Of a DNA stretch of 64,000 nucleotides, positions 58,633 through 64,000 are shown in pieces; position 1 is the stretch's first letter; each line of letters opens with the position of its first letter. The notes under the pieces were generated by a model. It saw nothing but the letters and a program-made list of their open reading frames with translations, had not been told where the DNA came from and made no database searches. The DNA is from Puia sp. Its GTDB lineage: Bacteria; Bacteroidota; Bacteroidia; Chitinophagales; Chitinophagaceae. Location of the stretch: positions 186,001 through 250,000 of the forward strand of contig JARLGZ010000269.1 of NCBI GenBank assembly GCA_031292515.1. Reading direction: 5' to 3'. The position numbers and the translations under genes are program-made.

Positions 58633-59934
58633 ATGAGAGATTCAATAGCCATCCTGCTTTTTTTTACCCTCTTCTTCCTGGCGGGAGGACTGAGGGCCCA
58701 GTCCATCGACAAGATCGTCAATCCCGCGGCCGTTGAGGCGATCGAACGGGTGCTATCGGCTGACAGCCTGGAGGGCCGGGGAAATTTTACACCGGGCATA
58801 GAGCGTGCGGCGCGCTTCATAGAGACGCAATTCAGGATGGCCGGGCTGAAGTCCTGGAACGGAGGGCGGAGTTTCCGCCAGCCTTTCTCCATGATCAATA
58901 TGAAGGTTCTCTCGGTAAAGGGCGTCTTTGACGGGGTGGCAATCGACACCGGCAGCTCGATCGTCCTTTTCAGCGCTTCCACGGATCTCCGGATCGACCA
59001 GACAGGGGGATACGAAAAAATCCATATCAGGCCGGGGGACAATTTCTTTGCAAAGGCTATCCAGGCCGTCCAGACAAAAAAGAACCAGCTGGTCCTGGTA
59101 GATACTTCTTTTTCAAAATACTTCGGCAGGCTCAAATACTTCGCACGGCAGCAATTCAAATCGGACTACAACATCCTCTTTGTTTTGACGAACCAGGATC
59201 CCGCACATTATAATATCGCCATCGGGCAGGAACTGGTTAAAGAGTCGAAACTGGTCAATATGGTCGGAATATTGCCTGGCAAAAGGCGGAAGAATGAATA
59301 TGTGATTTTCTCCGGCCACTATGATCATCTCGGGATCGGAAAACCCGATAGCAGGGGGGACTCTATCTACAACGGGGCCAACGACGATGCTTCCGGAACG
59401 ACCGCTGTCATGATGCTGGCCCGGTATTTTGCAAAACGCAGGAACAACGAAAGAACCCTGGTCTTCGCCACTTTCGCCGCCGAAGAGATCGGCGAGTTCG
59501 GGTCCCAGTATTTCTCCTGGCAATTCGATCCGGCAAAGGTATCCGCGATGTTTAATATCGAGATGATCGGTACGGAGAGCAAATGGGGCACGAATTCGGC
59601 ATACATCACCGGGTATGAACGGACCGACATGGGGAAGATACTCCAGCAGAATCTCGAGGGCAGCAAATTCCGGTTTTACCCCGATCCCTATCCGGAGCAG
59701 TCTTTGTTCTACCGCTCCGACAATGCCACGCTCGCCCGGCAGGGCGTGCCGGCACACACGCTTTCGACTTCTAAAATGGATTCCGAAAAATACTATCACA
59801 CCCAGGGTGACGAAATCGGGACGCTCGACATGAAGAATATGGCGGAGATCATCAAAGCCATCGCCGTCAGTTCCTCCAGCATCGTCGCAGGCAAGGATAC
59901 TCCCACCCGCGTGGACACCGGTCAGTTGAGGTGA
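58633..59934 (+). CDS. M28 family metallopeptidase
   Basis: 'EYVIFSGHYDHLGIGKPDSRGDSIYNGANDDASGTTAVMMLARYF', 'RTLVFATFAAEEIGEFGSQYF'; signal peptide. Confidence 0.93.
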   Translation: MRDSIAILLFFTLFFLAGGLRAQSIDKIVNPAAVEAIERVLSADSLEGRGNFTPGIERAARFIETQFRMAGLKSWNGGRSFRQPFSMINMKVLSVKGVFDGVAIDTGSSIVLFSASTDLRIDQTGGYEKIHIRPGDNFFAKAIQAVQTKKNQLVLVDTSFSKYFGRLKYFARQQFKSDYNILFVLTNQDPAHYNIAIGQELVKESKLVNMVGILPGKRRKNEYVIFSGHYDHLGIGKPDSRGDSIYNGANDDASGTTAVMMLARYFAKRRNNERTLVFATFAAEEIGEFGSQYFSWQFDPAKVSAMFNIEMIGTESKWGTNSAYITGYERTDMGKILQQNLEGSKFRFYPDPYPEQSLFYRSDNATLARQGVPAHTLSTSKMDSEKYYHTQGDEIGTLDMKNMAEIIKAIAVSSSSIVAGKDTPTRVDTGQLR

Positions 59935-59995
59935 CGGCTTAACGGCTTTTCCATAAAACCTGTTTTGTCTTCATCTTATATTCTCCGATCCTCTC

Positions 59996-60604
59996 ATGAA
60001 TAAGAACCATAGAATCCCCTATCATTATCTGAACCATCTGGAGCAATCGTTAAACGTGTTCCAGCCGCATCCGCCCGCAGTGACGAAATTTTTCGGTGAC
60101 CATGTGCACCTCGTCCGTCTGACCAGGGATCAGTTGTTGCTGGAAGCAGGGCAGGTATGCGGGCATTATTATTTTATCTGCAAGGGAGCCGTACGTGGAT
60201 TTATAAAGGAGGGCAGGAAAGACATAACTACATGGATATCGGTGGAAAATGAGATGGTTACGTCCATCAGTAGCCTCGATCTCTCCCGGCCTGCCTTCGA
60301 GAATATGCAGGCAATTGAAGATACGGACCTCCTGGCGATGAGTAACAAGGATTTAAACCTGCTCTACGATACTTTCCCGTCTTTTAACATCACCGGTCGC
60401 TTGCTTCTCCAGCAATACTACCGCGATGCGGAAGGCCGCGCTTATATCTCCCGCCTGAGAAACGCTGAGACGAAATACAGATATTTCCTTTCGCATTACA
60501 ACCATCTTTCCAATAGGATACAACTGAAGTATATCGCTTCGTTCCTGGGCATCACGCTGGAAACCCTCAGCAGGGTCAGGAGGAAACTGTCCGTACAGAA
60601 ATAA
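59996..60604 (+). CDS. Crp/Fnr-family transcriptional regulator
   Basis: cNMP-binding-like domain and C-terminal HTH 'RIQLKYIASFLGITLETLSRVRRKL'. Confidence 0.9.
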   Translation: MNKNHRIPYHYLNHLEQSLNVFQPHPPAVTKFFGDHVHLVRLTRDQLLLEAGQVCGHYYFICKGAVRGFIKEGRKDITTWISVENEMVTSISSLDLSRPAFENMQAIEDTDLLAMSNKDLNLLYDTFPSFNITGRLLLQQYYRDAEGRAYISRLRNAETKYRYFLSHYNHLSNRIQLKYIASFLGITLETLSRVRRKLSVQK

Positions 60605-60627
60605 AGGCCCCGGCTTTTTACTGCTCC

Positions 60628-60647
60628 TATTTGACAAATGTCAAATA
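60628..60647. promoter_or_regulatory. Perfect palindromic candidate Crp/Fnr-type operator
   Basis: TATTTGACA-AA-TGTCAAATA, 9-bp arms, between a Crp/Fnr gene and the next gene. Confidence 0.55.
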
Positions 60648-60732
60648 ATGGATAACGAAGAGCCTTACCCTATTGTTTTGAGCCGGGAAGCCGTTTAGAT
60701 TTGAGGTCGAACCGTAAAACCGTCGTTTGAAG

Positions 60733-62505
60733 ATGAATCCGATTGAAAAACCCGCTTCGCCCGAAGCCATTGCTCCTTACGCCTTTTTCCCGCCAAAGCC
60801 ATTTCCTGGTTTCCTTGCCAGGTGGGTGCTGATAACCGCCCCGCTGCTGGTTCTTTTGATGATGGGCAAGACCGGAATCGCACAGGTCACCGCCGTTTAC
60901 TCCGACTACGGTGGTTATTGGACCTCGAGCTCCACCTCTATTAATCCTGTCAAACCGGACAATAGCCATAACCTGTTGGGATTTACCTGGAATGGAACAA
61001 CTTATTCAACGGGTGTCAATGATGCTGTTCTCACGAGCCATGGGATATCCTTCACTGCGCAGAGTTTCAGGGCATTTCCCGTTAGTACGGTTCCCAATAC
61101 GGAATCGGGCTTCTATTTTGTGATGCTGGGACAGCTTTACGACGGGCTGAATAACGCGGTTGACAACAGTAGCACATCCCCGTTTCCGGCAAACCCCACC
61201 GGCGCACAGCTCGCCGGCTTTCTGACCGACGGAGTCAAAGGCCTGAATTTAGGCACCGGGCTGGCCAATATTCCTGCAGGCTCCGTGCTCCGTTTTGACC
61301 TGAGTACAAACGGCCTCTCCCTTTCCGCCATCAATGATGGGAAACCGGATATTTTTGTAACGGAAGAAGCCTCTCCCAGTTCTTCTTCTCCGGACATCCT
61401 CGAATTTGTCGACGCCGGCGGGAATATTGTAGGAAATGCTCTCAGTATCGTTACCAGCTCGTTTCCACAGGTTGGTAACTGGCAGGCCGATTTCTATGAT
61501 CTTACCAGCCAGCAATCAAGCTCCACTTATATCAACCAGGCCCGTCCGATGGCTTTTTATGCTGCGGATCTCAGCGCCTTCGGTATTACGGCCGCCAACT
61601 ACAAAAATGCCGTAGCCCTGCTTTATGAGCCCAACGGCACCTCCGATCCCGCTTTTCTAGCCTTTAGCGAACCCTCTATCAGTGTGGCCACTCAACTTAC
61701 CCTTACCGCGCAGCCGGCGAGCTATATAAACAGCGTTGTGGTTTCTCCATCTCCCGCGGTGCAGGTTCGTGACGGGCTGGGACAGAATATCAGCCAGGCC
61801 GGGATCCCCGTAACAGTATCCGTTCAGTCGGGTTCGGCGACACTCTCCGGCACCACCACTGTAAATACGGATGCCAGCGGGTTGGCCACTTTTTCTAATC
61901 TCCAAATATTCGGGACGGGGACGATCACACTGGCATTCAGCTCCACCAGCCTGAATACGGCCGTCACCGGGAACATCACGACGGTCGTGCTGCCGCTGAA
62001 TTGGCTGAGTTTTACCGCTCAGACACAGGACCAAAATGTATTGTTGAGGTGGTCGACAACCGGAGAACTGGATACCAGGGATTTTGTGGTCGAACACAGC
62101 ATAGATGGGATCACCTGGCAGCCCATCGGTACGGTCCCGGCATCCGGCGGCGACACGTCCGTAAATACCTATCAATACCTGCATTCCAACCCCGGCATAG
62201 GCCGGCATGATTACAGGATTTTGCAGCGGGATAGGGATGGGAACGGTGAGTATAGCACGGTTGCAGTCGTCTCGGTTTCGGAAGCTCCTGCTATGGTCAG
62301 ATTATACCCAAACCCGGTCGTGGACGGGCTACTGAATATTCAGCTGCAACGTGCCGCTACTGCAAGCCTGTTTGATAATAGTGGTAAATTGGTCCTGCAG
62401 AAGCAGCTTTCTGCCGGTCTGCAGCAACTGGATCTGCACGGTCTTCCAAAAGGCGTGTATTGCCTCCGGATCGATGCGAATGCAACCGCCATCGCCCTAT
62501 TTTGA
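60733..62505 (+). CDS. T9SS type A sorting domain-containing surface/secreted protein
   Basis: C-terminal 'VRLYPNPVVDGLLNIQLQRAATASLFDNSGKLVLQKQLSAGLQQLDLHGLPKGVYCLRI'; Ig-like 'GIPVTVSVQSGSATLSGTTTVNTDASGLATFSNLQI'. Confidence 0.9.
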   Translation: MNPIEKPASPEAIAPYAFFPPKPFPGFLARWVLITAPLLVLLMMGKTGIAQVTAVYSDYGGYWTSSSTSINPVKPDNSHNLLGFTWNGTTYSTGVNDAVLTSHGISFTAQSFRAFPVSTVPNTESGFYFVMLGQLYDGLNNAVDNSSTSPFPANPTGAQLAGFLTDGVKGLNLGTGLANIPAGSVLRFDLSTNGLSLSAINDGKPDIFVTEEASPSSSSPDILEFVDAGGNIVGNALSIVTSSFPQVGNWQADFYDLTSQQSSSTYINQARPMAFYAADLSAFGITAANYKNAVALLYEPNGTSDPAFLAFSEPSISVATQLTLTAQPASYINSVVVSPSPAVQVRDGLGQNISQAGIPVTVSVQSGSATLSGTTTVNTDASGLATFSNLQIFGTGTITLAFSSTSLNTAVTGNITTVVLPLNWLSFTAQTQDQNVLLRWSTTGELDTRDFVVEHSIDGITWQPIGTVPASGGDTSVNTYQYLHSNPGIGRHDYRILQRDRDGNGEYSTVAVVSVSEAPAMVRLYPNPVVDGLLNIQLQRAATASLFDNSGKLVLQKQLSAGLQQLDLHGLPKGVYCLRIDANATAIALF

Positions 62506-62578
62506 GGATCGGCTGAAAAATCATTTTCTTTCTTTTTCCTTCCCGCTGGCAGGCTTTCATCACCCCGCTGCCAGGCTT

Positions 62579-64000
62579 TCATCGCTGCCAGAGGATCCTC
62601 GTATTTTCAAGAGGAACGGAACAGCCTTCCAGCGAGGGGATGGCCCGGACCGTATAATCCGTCGGGGGTCTGTTTGCCGGGACTGTCGCGGCGTACAGGG
62701 CAGCCCCTTCCTGCCCGGCCGGCTGAATGATTTTCATCTCCTGTCTGAAGGGGGCCACCCCCTTGGGCTGCTGCGCAAAGAGCTCTATCCGCAAAAAGGC
62801 CGGATCCAGCCCCCCGTGAAACACCTCCGCTTCGAAGACATAGTGATCGCCTTCCGTCTTTAGGGTCATATGGCCAAAATGAACACCCGGCCACGCCTGG
62901 TCCACCGCGTGTTTCCATTCGATGATACGCCTGCCCGCGGCGCCCTTGTCGGAAGTCCGTTGCCGGTATTGAAGAGATGCAGGCAGATAATATTTCTCCG
63001 TATACTCACGAACGGTCCGGTTGGAGGAGAAATAGGGTGTCAATGTCGCCATGCTTTTGCGGATGCGTTGCGTCCAATCACGGGGAAGACCCGATGAATC
63101 ACGGTTATAGAACGAAGGGATGACTTCTTCTTCGAGCGTCTTATAAAGCGCCTCCGCTTCGATATCGTCCCAAATGGGGTCTCCGCCATGCTCCTGCCCG
63201 TCTCCCAACGCCCACCCGACTTCGGGCGTATAGGCCTCGGCCCACCAGCCGTCCAGCTCAGACAGGTTTACCCCGCCGTTTACCAGCACCTTCATGCCGC
63301 TGGTACCGCTGGCCTCCCAGGGACGCTGTGGGGTGTTGAGCCAGACATCCATGCCCCCCACCAGGTGTTCGGCAAGCAGCATATCGTAGTCTTCGAGAAA
63401 GAGCACATGCCGGGAGGTGCCGGTGCGATGGATAAACTGTATCCACTGTTTAATAAGATCCTTACCGGATTGGTCTGCCGGTGGAGCCTTGCCGGCAATA
63501 AGCAACTGTACGGGCCGGTCCGTATTCGTCAGCATTCGTACCAGCCTGTCGGGGTCCCGCAACAGCAGGTCCGGTCTCTTGTAGGCTACAAAGCGGCGGG
63601 CAAAACCGATCGTTAGTATATTCGGGTCGAAGATCGTCCGGGCCTGCCCGATTTTTCCGGCATCCGCCCCCTCGGCAATGAACTGAGAGGCGATCCGCTC
63701 ACGGACATACCCGATCAGGGAATGACGGGCTTTTGTTCTCATCGCCCAGATCTCCGGATCCGGTATCTTCATGATGGCCGCCTCCATCCCTTCGGTCGTT
63801 CCCCGCCATCGGTCCTTTCCGCAGGCTTCCGTCCAAACGGCATCGGAGGCCTCCGAATCCCAACTGGGCATATGGACCCCGTTGGTCACGGATCCTACCG
63901 GCACTTCTTCGGTAGGCCACCGGGAAAACAACGGCTCGAACAGGTGCCGGCTTACGCGGCCGTGCAGGCTGCTTACCCCGTTGATGCCTCCGCTCCCGCG
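62579..64000 (-). CDS. glgP: Alpha-glucan (glycogen/starch) phosphorylase, 5' part beyond window
   Basis: Frame open to window end (RGSGGINGVSSLHGRVSRHLFEPLFSRWPTEEVPVGSVTNGVHMPSW); 'FARRFVAYKRPDLLLRDPDRLVRML', 'WLNTPQRPWEASGTSGMKVLVNGGVNLSELDGWWAEAY'. Confidence 0.93.
   Translation of the reverse strand, partial: RGSGGINGVSSLHGRVSRHLFEPLFSRWPTEEVPVGSVTNGVHMPSWDSEASDAVWTEACGKDRWRGTTEGMEAAIMKIPDPEIWAMRTKARHSLIGYVRERIASQFIAEGADAGKIGQARTIFDPNILTIGFARRFVAYKRPDLLLRDPDRLVRMLTNTDRPVQLLIAGKAPPADQSGKDLIKQWIQFIHRTGTSRHVLFLEDYDMLLAEHLVGGMDVWLNTPQRPWEASGTSGMKVLVNGGVNLSELDGWWAEAYTPEVGWALGDGQEHGGDPIWDDIEAEALYKTLEEEVIPSFYNRDSSGLPRDWTQRIRKSMATLTPYFSSNRTVREYTEKYYLPASLQYRQRTSDKGAAGRRIIEWKHAVDQAWPGVHFGHMTLKTEGDHYVFEAEVFHGGLDPAFLRIELFAQQPKGVAPFRQEMKIIQPAGQEGAALYAATVPANRPPTDYTVRAIPSLEGCSVPLENTRILWQR

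Overview
The window reads as an ordinary chromosomal stretch of a Bacteroidota genome, most likely Chitinophagaceae-like. I infer this from gld gliding genes, T9SS sorting, TAnnTTTG-type promoters, DUF3109/DUF3078 families and a split transketolase. About 55 protein-coding genes are supported. They include housekeeping genes (purH, recO, prfA, gcvH, serS, gyrB, ileS, rbfA, frr, scpA, dxs, ppk2, mscL) and a near-complete heme biosynthesis cluster (hemL-hemB-hemF-[alpha/beta hydrolase]-hemE-hemD-hemC-hemA diverging from hemH-hemJ). There are also two two-component systems, an ECF sigma/anti-sigma pair and several transporters. I saw no rRNA, tRNA, CRISPR array, transposase or prophage. The most interesting non-standard signals are: (1) a dispersed GTGAGTGGTGAGTAGTCAGT-type repeat family that repeatedly starts at or right after stop codons and often has inverted terminal arms; (2) a candidate sigma-54 promoter followed within about 100 nt by a strong terminator in an intergenic region, i.e. 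a possible sigma-54-dependent small RNA; (3) a locus with an uncharacterised Cys/Pro-tailed small protein, an orphan membrane protein, a histidine kinase without a sensor domain and a response regulator, preceded by a repeat-rich leader; (4) a perfect TATTTGACA-AA-TGTCAAATA palindrome next to a Crp/Fnr regulator. All family assignments come from reading the translations; no database search was run.
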